DNA of 64,000 nucleotides. Source: Shinisaurus crocodilurus (Eukaryota; Chordata; Lepidosauria; Squamata; Shinisauridae). Shown piece after piece: positions 10,935-22,129 of this stretch. The position numbers and the translations under genes are program-made. A model generated the notes under the pieces. The model saw only the letters and a program-made list of their open reading frames with translations. It did not search any database and was not told where the DNA came from. How positions within the stretch are numbered: the first letter of the stretch is position 1; every line of letters begins with the position of its first letter. The DNA lies in contig CM037877.1 in assembly GCA_021292165.1 (NCBI GenBank), positions 207,742,715-207,806,714 of the forward strand, in the 5' to 3' direction.

Positions 10935-12060
10935 ATCATCAAAAACAGGAGATGCTTTACACATGAAACTAGGTAAATTGTTTTTGTCTCAAGCCAAACA
11001 AAATTACCTCTTCTGAATTCATATTAGCTTATCTGTGTCACCGCAGTAAATTTTATTTAATAATAAAGTCAGTGAAGACAAGAACAAGAGGAACCACCCA
11101 TACACCAGGTCAGAGCCAAGCTTTTTGGCTGTCAGTGTGAAATCAATGACAGCAGAAACCAAGAGAGAAGGAAAAACACAGCATGCGGGTTCCTGTTGGG
11201 TCAAAAGGTATAGTTTGGATTCTCCTGCTTAGAGAGGGTTCCAGGCTGCTGGCCTGGTTCTTTATTTTGCTTCTCGTGCTTTTTCTGGCTTCCAAGCAAA
11301 GAGGCATAAAGTCTGAAAAATATATTATAAAGCCAGTAGTTCCAGAGGGTTACATTTCAAAGAGCCATATGGGCTCCAGTTCCTGCCATTCATATAGCAC
11401 TGAGGATAGTTCCGTCTCACAGCAGGCTGCAGAATAAGTGGTTCTTTTCATAGTTTGATTTTCCTGCTGGCATTTTATTTTTCTGATCCTTTTATTGCTC
11501 ATTTACTCCCACCCTCATTTGCTCAATGGTGACCCCCCTCCTGGAACCAATAATAGCATGTTTCAGATGCCTGATTAAAAACACTGCAATGGAGTGAATC
11601 AATAAGCATTGGAGGCTGAGAACATAATAAGTATAATAATCACCATTAGGGTAACGAGTGGGGAAAGTGAGAGCGAGGCTGGTAATATCATAATTATATT
11701 AATCGGCTTCGATCAGCTTCTACATCAGAGCTTTGTCTCCTCTCTCTTGCAATGGAATGGAACGGAAAAGAGCAGGACATATAGATAGATGGGAAAAGAT
11801 TAGTTCTCTCTCCTGCACAATCTCTGACACTCATGGATGCACAAGGGAACCCACAGAGCCAAGTCACAACTCATGATGTGCACGCATGCACAGTTCACAT
11901 GCAGCTACATTCTCAGCAAACATTCTAGAATACAGTTTGCATTCACACATACTGCGCCCACACAGGTGAATAAATACACACACGATGTACAATCCATGCA
12001 GCCAAACACTCCCACAGAAAGCATAGGCAGCTGACAAACCACCAGGCTGTCAAAGAGAAA
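10935..12060. other. No gene seen; possible conserved non-coding element at 11430-11760
   Basis: The sequence at 11430-11760 is free of repeat words and rich in TAAT, ATTA and CAATCA-like cores, with one run GATTAAAAACACTGCAATGG. This suggests regulatory DNA only by texture. A GATA run occurs near 11775. Confidence 0.22.
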
Positions 12061-12062
12061 CT

Positions 12063-12222
12063 TATTATTTATTTATTTTTATTTATTCCATTTATAGCCC
12101 ACCCTGGAACTCAAGCTGGCTACCTGTGGTTCCCAGGTGGTCTCCCCTCCAAGCACGAACCAGACACAGACCTGCTTAGCTTCAGCAAGGTGACTGCCTC
12201 ATGGGCCTTCAGACCATGCCTT
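12063..12222 (-). mobile_element. 5S-rRNA-headed SINE with L2-like tail
   Basis: On the minus strand the head resembles 5S rRNA from its 5' part to beyond box C: AGCTAAGCAGG (box A), GTGCTTGGA (intermediate element) and GGGAGACCACCTGGGAACC (box C and following 5S bases). The tail is TTGAGTTCCAGGGTGGGCTA then TAAATGGAATAAATAAA, resembling L2-type 3' ends. The first 40 bases of the 5S part are diverged. It is the only copy of this arrangement in the window. Confidence 0.82.
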
Positions 12223-12229
12223 GGGACTT

Positions 12230-12835
12230 TAAGAAACAAGCAGCTGGAAACCCCTGTGGGTAGCACAGAAGCATGTACACGTAGACATAGTAAGGCACCC
12301 CGTCCAGGGTGCTATCAGATAAGGGGTCTGCAAGCCCACATCTTCTCCCGCAAACATTGTAAGGGGGCCCAGGGACCTGGCCTAGTGAGCTATCAAGGAC
12401 TATGTGTGCTCAGGTCTCAGGAGCCTCTTCAGGTACAGAGAAGATGGAGATGACTCTTTCTGATCAAGAAGCAGTATGAAGGCTCTGGACTGGCTGTGTC
12501 TGGTATGAATATGTAGAGCCTGTCTTTCTGCCCTGGTCTGGTTAAAAGAGCAGGGCTGCCTGGCAGCTGTATTCCAGGCTCCAAGTTGCATGGAGGTGTG
12601 ATCAATGAGCGACAGTGATGCAGTCAGGTAATTTTTAGACTCTGGACTTCATGGTCTTATGGCGGCGGGGTGTGTGTGTGTCTTTAGATGGTAGTGGGCT
12701 AGGCTGGTTTGCACGTCACACCAATTGCTGGGTTGTTTAAGCCAGGAGTTGATGGGACTGCATGGCAGCAAGAGAGCATTCTGCCTCCTGTGTGCTCGTT
12801 GCTTCTGCTTTCAGTAATCAGCAACCCCAAAATGC
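12230..12835. other. No recognised feature
   Basis: Ordinary sequence with one short TG run near 12670. Open frames are short and unlike any known family. Confidence 0.4.
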
Positions 12836-12837
12836 CC

Positions 12838-12985
12838 CATTTCTGGGTTGTTATTGTGACATCTGAACTCAGAAATCTGGGTTGTTTAGGGGTTAAACAA
12901 CCCAAAGTTTCACCCAGCAATCACCCATGGGTGTTGTTGGGTTAAATGTCTGCGTTCAAATGTCACCATAACAACACAGGAACAG
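12838..12985. mobile_element. Foldback MITE
   Basis: GTTGTTATTGTGACATCTGA on the left pairs with the complement of TTCAAATGTCACCATAACAA on the right. The centre holds a hairpin of TGGGTTGTTTA and TAAACAACCCA arms. No coding content; TSD not resolved. Confidence 0.6.
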
Positions 12986-12989
12986 GGTT

Positions 12990-13900
12990 GTTGATTACGG
13001 GTGATTGAAAACAGAAGCGACAAACATGCAAGAGGCAGCCGATTTGCTTGCTGCTGCATGGCCCTGCCAATTCCTTCTGCAATTTTACTTCTGCAAACCT
13101 TGGGGTTCCCCCGAGCATGCTAATATCTCCCTTTTATTTCTCAGTTGCCCTATTTTGGCTCCATTTCTGTTGACACTCCCCACCTGAATTCATTATTAGA
13201 GTGACGTTGTGTGTTCTTGGTTGTGTGTTTTTTTTGTTTTTGTGTGTGTGTGTTTTAGTAGCATGTTTAGTAGTGTGTTTTACGAGGTATTTTATTAACC
13301 TTTTCAAAAGTATAGCTGTTTAAGTGTTTTGATGATGTGCTTTGAGTTTGGGGAAAGAATCAGCTCAAAAATCAATGTGACAGAGGGAGCAATCCTATGG
13401 CCCCTAGACATTGTCTGAGAGGACATAGGATAGTGGGGAGGGATTTCCCCCCTCTGAGGGGGAAGATCTGACCCCTCATAGCTGGCGCAGGAAGAACCAC
13501 GCTGGCTGGCCTCCAAGGTTGGAAATTGACCTTGCAGTGGGGGGAAAGGGGGCATTCCGGCAGGCGGGGAGAGGAGGAGACTGGAGAGGCCAAGATACAA
13601 GTTATTCTGATCCTCTTCCAGCCTCCTTCCCTCCCTCTCTGAAGTGCCGTCACTAGATGGGCAAAAAAGTCCATCTAGCAAAAAAGGTGGGAAGACAGGC
13701 TCCTCCTGCCCTACTGGCTTCAGCCCAGCAGGGCACTGGATATACATGGAAGCCTCCAAGTCCGAAGACTTCCATCTCGCAAGGGCGCAACCCATAGGAT
13801 TGCACCCTAAATGGGTGTTCCAGCGCTGAAGCCTGGCATTCATTACAAAAACAAAGCAATCCCTGGCTCTAATTAAGCACTGGTTGCAGTAAAACATTAT
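12990..13900. other. No gene seen; GT-rich run at 13205-13260
   Basis: A 202-codon minus-strand frame (13304-13912) has no recognisable domain, and a second frame overlaps it at 13372-13674. Both probably arise by chance in GC-rich sequence. Confidence 0.4.
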
Positions 13901-13905
13901 TCCGG

Positions 13906-13999
13906 AGAACAACTGCCAGTCAGTGCTGCTGACAAAACTGGGCTAGATGGACCAATGGTCTGACTCAGTATAAGGCAGCTTCCTGTGTTCCTATGTTAT
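13906..13999 (+). mobile_element. CR1-type tail of a tRNA-Ala-headed SINE
   Basis: Words GGGCTAGATGGACCAATGGT and CAGTATAAGGCAGCTTCCTG, then a TGTTCCTATG tail, match the 3' half of the SINE family seen more fully at 43361-43620. The head is missing. Confidence 0.75.
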
Positions 14000-14343
14000 T
14001 GCAAATCCTTTCCCCTTTCTTTCTACAAATCAATGGAACAAATAATTCTATTTGGCCTGTATGGAGAAAAAGAGAGAAGTATGCAATCATGGAAATCAAT
14101 GACCAGGGCTGAGCGGGCACATGCCTCTCACCCCAGTCCATATTTCCCCAGAGTCCAGTGGGAGGGACAAATAATGACTCCCCAATCAATAAAGGTCCCC
14201 CTTCGTCTTCTCACCCTTGCTGTCCTCATCTAGCCATTCCTGCCACTTTTCTGCTTCCTCCCTCCCTCCTCGATTTTGTTTTTCCTTCCCCAACTTCCTT
14301 TTCTGTTTCTTGGTAGCTGCATGATGCATCAAAGAAGTCTCTT

Positions 14344-15160
14344 ACTTTTATTTATTTATTTATTGAAAATGACGTTTAATGTGCCTTAAGGGTAGAACCC
14401 TCTCAGGGTGACATACAAGATAAAAGCAACGCAAAACTATGTAAAACAATTACAATAGAAAATAAATAAATATTAAATAAAAATGCTATAACAATAGATA
14501 ACAGCAATAAAAACTGACGCCCACATCCTATGGAAAGGCTAGCAAAATCAAGCGGGTCTTCAAAGCCTTCCTGGAGATCTGCAAAGAAGGGGCCTGATGA
14601 ACCCCTGATGGAAGCTGATTCCAGAAATGCAGGGCCACCACAAAATAGGCCGTCTGCCTTCTACTCACCAGCGAAATTGCCCTTGGCAGCAGGCAGGTGA
14701 AAAGCGACTCTGCTGATGACCTCAAAGTGCAGGCAAGCTAGCATGGGTGAAGGCAGTCCTTTAAGTAACTTGGACCCAGCACAGTTTAAATTAAACTTGG
14801 AAACATATTGGCAGCCAATGCAACTGGCCAAGTACTGGTGTCACATGAGCAGACTGTCCATCCCCCACCAATGTCTGGGTGGCTGTATTCTGCACCAGGT
14901 GAAGTTTCTGAACTGTCTTTAAAGGATGCCCCATGTAGAGCACATTACAGTAGTCCAGCCTGGATGTCACCAAAACAGGAATACCTGAGGCAAGATCCTC
15001 CCTCTCCAGATAGGGTCCCAGTTGACATGCCAGCCTAAACTGGTAAAAATCACTCTTGGCCACTACTGCCTGTTAGAGCTGAATCCAGGAGCACACCCAA
15101 ACTGCACACTTGGTCCTTCAGGGAGGGGTGTGTGCAAGCCCATCTAAGGCCAGATGTAGG
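14344..15160 (-). mobile_element. L2 LINE fragment with broken reverse transcriptase
   Basis: Minus-strand pieces read VTSRLDYCNVLYMGHPLKTV, LHLVQN and LGQLHWLP (14791-15063) and VALHFWNQLPSGVHQAPSLQ (14528-14725). These are the same L2 landmarks as in the copy at 4690-5745 but with frameshifts between them. A tail of TTTATTTATTTATTG precedes them at 14344. Older than the 4.6-kb copy. Confidence 0.88.
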
Positions 15161-15164
15161 CCAG

Positions 15165-15830
15165 ATGTATTACTTATACCCTTACGAAGCCACCGTGGTC
15201 ACATTTGGGACACTCTGAGGGATCCAGTGACAGTCAACAGTAAATTTCTCTTCTCCAGGACTTCTAGAGCTAGCCTGGTTTCAGTCTGGAGATGGGGCAG
15301 CGCAGAATGGATCTTTCATTCAGAACAACCATTCAGCTGCTGTGGTCCAAGGATCTGAGCATAAATCTCCGGCAAAAAGCAAATGGAGCTGCCCTGTCTT
15401 TAAAACGATCGTTCCAAAAATCTCAACAGTAGTCAGCACAATGGTATAAAATATGCAAAAGGGTAGATTTATTCTGTTTATTAACCCGAGTGTTCCTCTA
15501 GGACTAGGTTTTGCACACCAAAGGGGTTGAGGGGAAATAAATACATTTCTTCCGAGAGTTAATAGTGCCTATGATGAACAGCTCATTTCTTCGGTTTGGA
15601 GCAGAACATGACAACTGATATATGGTGGGTGAGATAGATAATCAAGAGGGAACGGACTCAGATAATAGATCACGGAGGGAGCTTGCTGCGATCAATGAAA
15701 TATTGGCGCACCAAACTACATTGCAGCAACCCTGGACAGAGCCATGAAATGAGTCATCCAAAGGTTCTCTTTTGTACATTATCTAAGATAGTTGTTGATC
15801 ATCTCCACATGCATGCAGAATCCCAGCTAC
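15165..15830. other. No recognised feature
   Basis: No repeat words or coding signature recognised. Confidence 0.4.
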
Positions 15831-15834
15831 CTTG

Positions 15835-15985
15835 TACTAAGAACATCAGAAGAGCCCTGCTGGATCAGACCGAGGGTCCATCTTGTCCAGCATTCTGTTC
15901 ACTCAGTGGCCAACCAGCTTCCCACGAGATCCTACAAGCAGGACATGAGTGCAACAGCATCCTCCCACTCATTTCCCCCAGCAAC
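15835..15985 (-). mobile_element. CR1 3' end fragment
   Basis: AAGAACATCAGAAGAGCCCT, GATCAGACCGAGGGTCCATC and GGCCAACCAGCTTCC are the reverse complement of the CR1 3' end seen on the plus strand at 640-774. Confidence 0.82.
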
Positions 15986-15986
15986 T

Positions 15987-16400
15987 TAGGGGTGGGCGAT
16001 CTACCTACCACCCGACTCGCTGGGCACTCAGTCAGCAAGCGCTGTTGCTGCGCCTGCCACGCTGGGCCAAAAGCGAACACCAGCCGAGGCGCTCACCAGA
16101 CTTCCAGGTTCTGGCAGTATGCTTTTTACGTAGAGAATGGCGTAAGATACGTTAAAAGTGGCTGCAATTTGTATAACTTGCACAAATCCTGGGTTGTTGT
16201 TGTTGTTGTTGTTATGTATCTTACACCAGTTTCTACATAAAAAGCATACTGCTGGGAACCTTGAAGTCGCTTCCCCGGCTCGGCTCGTAAGAATGCGAGT
16301 CAAGCTGGGGAAGCAGGTAGGCCAAGCAGAGCTCAGGGGGTGGAGCCCGGCGAGTTCGCCGGACTTCCACCCCCCAATCGAGCTCCGCCCACATCCCTAG
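15987..16400. mobile_element. TIR element with 50-bp internal inverted repeat
   Basis: An inverted repeat of about 50 bp is clear: CAGTATGCTTTTTACGTAGA at about 16112 pairs with TATGTAGAAA...GCATACTG words at about 16225-16255, in both cases followed inward by a GTAAGATAC word. The outer ends TAGGGGTGGGCGA and CGCCCACATCCCTA also pair. A (TTG)6 run lies between the arms. No convincing TSD. Confidence 0.68.
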
Positions 16401-16474
16401 CTACATAGTGATACTGCCTCAGACACTGGAGACAGCATATAGCCATCAGGACCAGTAGCCACTGAAAGCCTTAC

Positions 16475-16640
16475 CCTCCATGAATACCGAGTCAGACCAT
16501 TTGTGCATCTAGCCCAACATTGTCCAGTCTTGACTGGCAGCGATTCTCCTGGGTGTCAGGAAGGGACCTTTCCCTGCCTTGAGATCTTTTCAGCTGGAGA
16601 CTTCTTCTGGAACTTTATGCATCTTCTATCTCTGAATTAT
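16475..16640 (-). mobile_element. tRNA-Ala-headed SINE, CR1-type tail portion
   Basis: GAGTCAGACCATTTGTGCAT and GACTGGCAGCGATTCTCCTG (reverse orientation) match the 3' part of the family at 43361-43620 and 57370-57540. Confidence 0.72.
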
Positions 16641-16644
16641 GTGC

Positions 16645-17025
16645 CCTTTCCTAAATGGGACAAATGCAAGTGGGAAACAAAAACATGGAGTCATCATCTA
16701 TGAAAGGAAATGGAAATAATCCCTTCATACACAGGAGTGATTTGTGTCATGATGACAAGGGTTGTTGCCAGCTTTTTGCTGGCCCTGCTCCCATACCATT
16801 TGCAGCAGGCCAACGCATGGAAATTTAGCAGGTGGAACTTTACTTGGCACGGTGATAAGCTGTAGAAAAATCTTTACCTGCAAAATGTCCGCATCTCAGG
16901 GAGCTGTTCTTTGCGACCTCTACGGGAGAACCGTGGTTTGTATCACTTCAGCTAAAGAGCGTCTATTCCGCTGGGGATTCTTCTGTGCAAGCAAGCTTCA
17001 TTGCAATGAATGGGAGTTGCACAAG
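16645..17025. other. No recognised feature
   Basis: No repeat or coding signature recognised. Confidence 0.35.
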
Positions 17026-17027
17026 AA

Positions 17028-17099
17028 CATTGTTGTAAACCGCCCAGAGAGCTTCGGCTATTGGGCGGTATAAAAATATATTAGATAAATAAATAAATT
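17028..17099 (+). mobile_element. L2 3' tail fragment
   Basis: GTAAACCGCCCAGAGAGCTT, then TTGGGCGGTATAAA and TAAATAAATAAAT: a frequent L2 3' end. It is also present, inverted or degenerate, at 33060-33110, 41650-41710 and 54930-54975. Confidence 0.8.
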
Positions 17100-17304
17100 G
17101 TTCTCTTGCAAAGCTCCAGTGACAGCACCAGAAAGAAATATTGGGGAGGTCACACGGAAAGGGCAAAGTGCAAGGCGGGAGGAGCATCTGAAAATGCCTT
17201 TCCTTCAAGTAACCACAGGGGTTCAACAATTTTAGGGGGGGGGCACAAGTTACTTGTCTTCACTCCCCCTCCTCCACCCCCACCCCTCTGGTACCACCTA
17301 TGCA

Positions 17305-18175
17305 TAGAATTGTAGTATTTTGTAGAGAGTTTGGAGGCTATCTAGTCCAACCCCGGGCTCAATGCTCAATGCAGGATCTACAGTGTACGATGCAACTATC
17401 AGATGGCCATCCAGTCTCTGCTTAAATGCCTCCACCTCCCACCACCTTCCACTGCTGAACAACTCTTACCATTAGAAACTTTCTCCTAATATTTAGCTGA
17501 AATCTGTTTCCTTGTAATTTTCCACCCATTAGTTCGAGTCCTGCCCTCTTTCGCAATAGAGAACAAATCTGCTCCCTTTCTGCATGACAGCCCTTCAGAT
17601 CTTTGAACCAGATTAAGAGCGTTTCAACAAAGGCTGTTAATCTGCAGTATGTACTTTCAGTTTTGTTGCAGAATTGACATCCAAGCACTACATGTAGAGC
17701 GTTTCATTTCCTGATTTTAACCTCCAGGTGGCACTGTGGTATAGCAGAATAGTGCAAATATACAGATGGAAACAGCGTTTTCTTTCGATCTCTTTAAATA
17801 ATACCGCATTTTCCCTGCTCTAAAAAAAACTTGCCGAAAGTGCTGTTTAATAACAGAACTGAAACTGGTCATGATGTCATCTAAAAAACATGTAAACAAC
17901 CAGGAGTAGGGAAGGATGCATGCTATGCCTCATGTAGCAAAGCTCCATGTGCTCCCTTAATCTCCCCTTCTCCACTGCAAACATATTCAGCTTTTTCAAC
18001 TGTTCCTCACAGGGTTTGGTTTCCAGACCCCTCACCATCCTTGTCTCCCTCCTCTGGACGTGCTCCAATTTGTCAATGTCTTAAAATGTGGCTCCTGGAA
18101 CTAGACTCAGTACTCCAGATGCAGTCTGACTGGTGCAGAATAGACCGAAAGGATTACTTCATTCATTTCAAATGG
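17305..18175 (-). mobile_element. CR1 LINE fragment, interrupted
   Basis: At 17310-17620 the minus strand carries CR1 3' words (GGTTGGACTAGATAGCC style) and C-terminal coding sequence. At 17890-18170 it encodes [20 protein letters not shown], the CR1 motif usually read as RVQRRATKMIRGLE. About 260 bp of unrelated sequence (17625-17885) separates them. The frame is broken. Confidence 0.8.
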
Positions 18176-18324
18176 GGTTTGCATGGGAGAACTTCCCAGT
18201 GAATCAAGCCCCAAGTAGGCTTGCCAGTGGCCGCAAGGTATGGCCTTCTTTCTTCTTCTTTCAAGGTGTGGTTCCTAATTTAATATTCAAATGTAGTGTT
18301 CCTTTTCAAGTTAGTTTAATTTAC

Positions 18325-18418
18325 AGCACAATCCTATACATGTCTACTCGGAAATCAGTCTCATTGAGTTCAGTTGGGCTCACTCCCAGGTAAGTAGGTA
18401 TAGGATTCAGGCCTTAAT
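18325..18418. mobile_element. Short TIR element, family C
   Basis: GCACAATCCTATACATGTCT at the left and GGTATAGGATTCAGGCC at the right are paired. The interior GTAAGT/ACTCCCAGGTAAGTAGG words recur at 25930-26100, 38381-38712 and 41150-41215. TTA-like flanks suggest PIF-Harbinger, which is a guess. Confidence 0.5.
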
Positions 18419-18861
18419 AAATACAACAGAAATATCCTTATTATTATTATTATTTTGTGCTCTTCAAGTGGCAACCCTAGCACAAGGGAATCTATAAGGT
18501 CTGAGGCTATTAGTGGTTTGGGGGCGGGTAGTGCTGTGCCAAAACCCCACTTGCCCTGTCACAACCTCTTTGTTTCCCTGCGAAAGAGGCAGAGGTTTCT
18601 CAGGGTGCAGGACTTCAGTGCTTACCTTACTGTAAGGAGGTGGCGGAGGGGAGATGGTGGCGTGTGCTCTTTATTTTATCATTTTTATCTCATGCCATCT
18701 TTGCACTCTCTCCAGATGCTTGAGCTTTCTAAAAAGCCCCCAAGAGGACTTAGCCAGGACTTCCTCCCTTGAGGCTTCCCAGTGCTGCTGCCTGCTGAGT
18801 GCCAGCCTAAAAGCAGAGCGAGGCATTTTTGGTTTTGCTTTGTTGTTATTAAAAGTAACTT

Positions 18862-18930
18862 AAGGAGAAGGAGAAGGAGAAGAAGAAGAAGAAGAAGAAG
18901 AAGAAGAAGAAGAAGAAGAAGAAGAAGAAG

Positions 18931-18960
<30 letters not shown>
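18862..18960. repeat. (AAG)n tract, about 100 bp
   Basis: More than thirty AAG units, with AGG interruptions at the left edge. It abuts the GC-rich foldback element and creates long poly-Arg, poly-Leu and poly-Ser frames that are not genes. Confidence 0.97.
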
Positions 18961-18961
<1 letters not shown>

Positions 18962-18984
18962 CCTTGCTGACCTTTCAGGTTGAA

Positions 18985-20174
18985 TGGGCATGTTCGCATG
19001 ACACCCTAAGCCCTTTGGGAATTTTAGCCACACGCTGTGGCTAAAATTTCCCTGTGCCCGACAGATGATCAGGCACAGCGGGGTTAGGGTGCCTCCTTCT
19101 CCCCCCTCCATCTTCCCGCCAGTATCCCGGGGGACACGATGGGAGCACTGAGGATGACAGAATGGGGATGACAGCTGCTGAGAAGTGCCCAAGCGGCCCT
19201 TTGGGGGGGGCAGCTGTCAGAGGCTCCCCTTTTCCCTTCCTTCCTGTTGCTCCACGGCACTGCTGCTCAGCTGAGCAGTGACTCCGCCAGGCAATGGGAA
19301 AGGGGGCACAAGCCACCTCGTTCTCGTTCCCCCTCCCCCTCTCTCCGGCGCCACTTGACAGCCACGCTGGGGAGAGGGTAAAAGGGGGTGAGGGAAATGA
19401 GTGGGAACGAATTGTCTGCCCCACTGCGACTGCAAGGAGCTCGCCAATAGGAGAGGGGGCAATTCTGCTTGTCAACTCCGCATGCAGCGCTGACAAGCAG
19501 AATTGCCCCCGCTGTTTCCCTCCCTCCCTGGTGCTGCTTGACATCGGCACCAGGGGGAGGGGGAAATGGGGGAGTGGCCATCGCTTCAGCCTTCTCATGA
19601 GTAGGCTGGTGCGATGGCTGCTGCCCACAGCCTCACCCAGCTGAAAGAGCTAGCTGCAGTGGCAGGTGGCGGTGGAGGAGTTGGCTGCATCCCGCCTCAA
19701 GTGGAGGCGGACAACCAGAGCGCGCGGCCACCCGGCAATTGTGAGGGACGGCGGGGTGCTGGAGCAACTGCGCTCTGGCCGCTCGCCTCCTCTTGAGCAA
19801 TCCCTCTCTCCCAGCATCGGCAGAAATGTGGGCCTTGCCAGCCGGAGTGGGGGGGGAGGCGCTCCTGCTTGTGATTGCTTCGGCACTTTGGCGGCTGTCA
19901 TCGGCCAGAGCACCGGCAACCCTTTTTTTGCTGCTCTTGCCAAGGGGCTCTGTGCCTTTTTGGCTTGACTGTGGCTTAGTGTGTCATCCAGGTTTGGACG
20001 ACACGCTAAGCCACAGAGGGTTTTCTAAATCCTAAAAGCAGCCATGGCATAGCAGGGTAGTTTAGAAGACAAACTTTAACCACCCCAACTAGCCTTCCCG
20101 GGTTTGCACGGCACACTAAGCCACCGTGGCTTCATAACCACTGTGGCTCTGGCTTGGCGTGTTGTGTGAACCCA
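18985..20174. mobile_element. GC-rich 1.2-kb foldback/TIR element
   Basis: The left end TGGGCATGTTCGCATGACAC pairs with the right end GTTGTGTGAACCCA, giving a TGGGTTCACACAACAC-type terminal repeat followed on both sides by CTAAGCC words. The interior is strikingly GC-rich and carries a perfect hairpin (20-nt arms at 19455-19474 and 19491-19510, 16-nt loop) near its middle. Further CACACTAAGCCAC/GTGGCTTAGTGTG inversions lie at 19970-20160. A partial relative is at 52690-52990. A 195-codon minus-strand frame (19041-19628) has no known domain and is probably fortuitous. No clear TSD. Confidence 0.62.
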
Positions 20175-20527
20175 GTCAATGCGGTAAAAATGGGAAAATA
20201 AAGAGCACAGAGGCCACCACCCTCCTCAGCCACCTCATTATGGTCAGCACTGAAGCCCTGTACCCTCAGAAATTTCTCTGAAGTTCTCACCCCTTCCCTT
20301 CCCACAATTTTTGGGTGTAATTCCTTTTTGCTCCTGCCCACAAATGGTTGAAAATAAATAGACTGAAAAATCCAGCACCGTGCTCATTTAAAAAAACAAA
20401 ACAAAAACACTGCTTCAGGAATGGGTCTTGATTTTCAATGCAAATATTTTAATATCTGAGCGAGTTTGATAGTTGCCCTGTTTTCAACATTGGGCTAAGT
20501 GTGATAAGCAGCAAGGAACCCCTAGAT

Positions 20528-20660
20528 CAGCCTTTCCCAACCCAGCACCTTCCAGATGGGTTGGGCTGCAGTTCCTTCCCATCATCCCCAGCTATGGTGG
20601 CTGAGAATGATGGGAACTGTAGTCTAACCCATCTGGAAGGTACCGAGTTAGGCAAGGCTG
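20528..20660. mobile_element. Palindromic hAT MITE, family A
   Basis: The ends CAGCCTTTCCCAACC and GTTAGGCAAGGCTG are paired, with the arms carrying CCAGATGGGTTGGGCTGCAG and its inverse. TSD CCCTAGAT/CTCTAGAT (20520-20527 and 20661-20668, 7 of 8). No transposase. Confidence 0.88.
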
Positions 20661-21076
20661 CTCTAGATCATAGTGAATTGCATTGATCTACCTCTACAGG
20701 TGCATTTTTAAATGCTGGCAGGCACCCCTCAGGGCTTTTGAAGAGACACTGCAACAAGGAGAAGCAAGTGGAGTTTGTTTTCTTCTGATCTTTCCTGCCT
20801 TTTCCTCCATTGGATTCTATGAAATTGACTTTCTCCCCTACCCCACAGCTTCCTGCAATCAATAGAGAGCCAAGAGTAATGATTCCAAAATGAGTTCTAA
20901 GGAAGTTGAAAAGTACCATCTCATAAAACAGCAAACTGTAGGTGACAGCCTGGGTGTTAAAATGGAGCAATGTGGCTTGACATGCAGGCATTGACTTGGG
21001 ATATATGACTTCTCTAAGGAAAGCCCAGTTGTTTGCAAAAAAGCACTTGTGGAAGCTCCAAATTGAACTCCAAAGA

Positions 21077-21077
<1 letters not shown>

Positions 21078-21163
<86 letters not shown>
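21078..21163. repeat. Compound (GA)n(CA)n microsatellite
   Basis: About twenty-five GA units run into about seventeen CA units. Confidence 0.97.
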
Positions 21164-21165
<2 letters not shown>

Positions 21166-21254
21166 TGCCTATGTATTTCCTGTAGGGCAGTTCCAGCTTC
21201 TTCATAAAATGATATTTTTGGTTTTAAGATTTTTTTTAATCCTGTTTTTCTTGT

Positions 21255-21330
21255 AAACCGCCCAGGGAGCCTTTGGGCTGATGGGCAGCAAATAAATATA
21301 TTTTTAAAACAAACAAACAAACAAATAATG
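21255..21330 (+). mobile_element. L2 3' tail fragment
   Basis: GTAAACCGCCCAGGGAGCCT then GCAAATAAATAT and an A/C-rich (CAAA)n tail. Confidence 0.7.
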
Positions 21331-21334
21331 AACA

Positions 21335-22125
21335 TCCATTCCCATGTCTGTCAGGAGCCAAAATGTCAATTTTAGGAGAGCTATGCTGCAGCAGCAGACA
21401 CAGGGGGGAGAGAAACCTTTGCTTTCCTACACCTTTTAGAACCTCAGATCAGGGTTTTGCGAAGTGGGACTCTCTGACTCTGGCAAGGAAGTGTTTGCAA
21501 CTTCCTCCCTCCATGGTGTATCATGGTTGAGCCAGAAAATGAACCCAATTCCACTTAATGTAATACCAGATGCCTCATTGCTGGTTGTGGTTAGTATTTA
21601 TAGCACCATCATCAATGCATTTTACAGAGTGACATAAGCATAGACCATCCCCACTGTTTGGAGCTTACCTAGTTTGTGATGGCGGGGAGACATAAAGAGA
21701 AGGGAAAGGATGGAAAAGAAGAGGCAAACAGAGGCAAAAGTCAGAAGATGGGGTTGCCTCCTGTCAGAGTAGGCATACCAACAAGTAAACCAACTTTAAG
21801 AAGAGGAAGAGGAAGAAGCAGAAGAAGAAGTAGAAGTAGCAGCAGCAGCTTTTTTGTTCCATTTTATTTATTGCTTACATACGTAATAATATGCTTTGAC
21901 AGATTAATTTGAAACTGGCTCAGGTTTTTAAAATGATAATGTTAAAATTGTTGCTGCTTGTTTTACTGTTTGTTTTAGATATACGTGTGGTTTTAATACT
22001 GATTTTTATTTTATAATATTATAAAATAATAAATGTTTATATTATTTTAATATAACAATACTGCTGTGGCTGTATAGCTCTTAAAGTTGGTATATAAACA
22101 TTTCAAGTTATTATTACGGTACATA
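21335..22125. other. No gene seen; GAA-rich run near 21800-21845
   Basis: AT-rich with one purine run; the 78-codon frame across it is low complexity. Confidence 0.4.
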
Positions 22126-22129
22126 TTTT

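Noticed and set aside
13304..13912. 202-codon minus-strand frame
   Set aside because: No recognisable motif; overlaps another long frame; no splice or promoter context.
15683..16240. 185-codon plus-strand frame
   Set aside because: It crosses an inverted CR1 end and a foldback element.
18685..18999. Long frames of poly-Leu, poly-Arg and poly-Ser
   Set aside because: They are translations of the (AAG)n tract and its strand complement, with no flanking coding sequence.
19041..19628. 195-codon minus-strand frame in GC-rich DNA
   Set aside because: GC-rich composition lengthens chance frames; no domain, and overlapping frames in other registers are nearly as long.
20668..21335. Frames rich in CVCV and SLSL
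   Set aside because: They read the (CA)n and (GA)n tracts.
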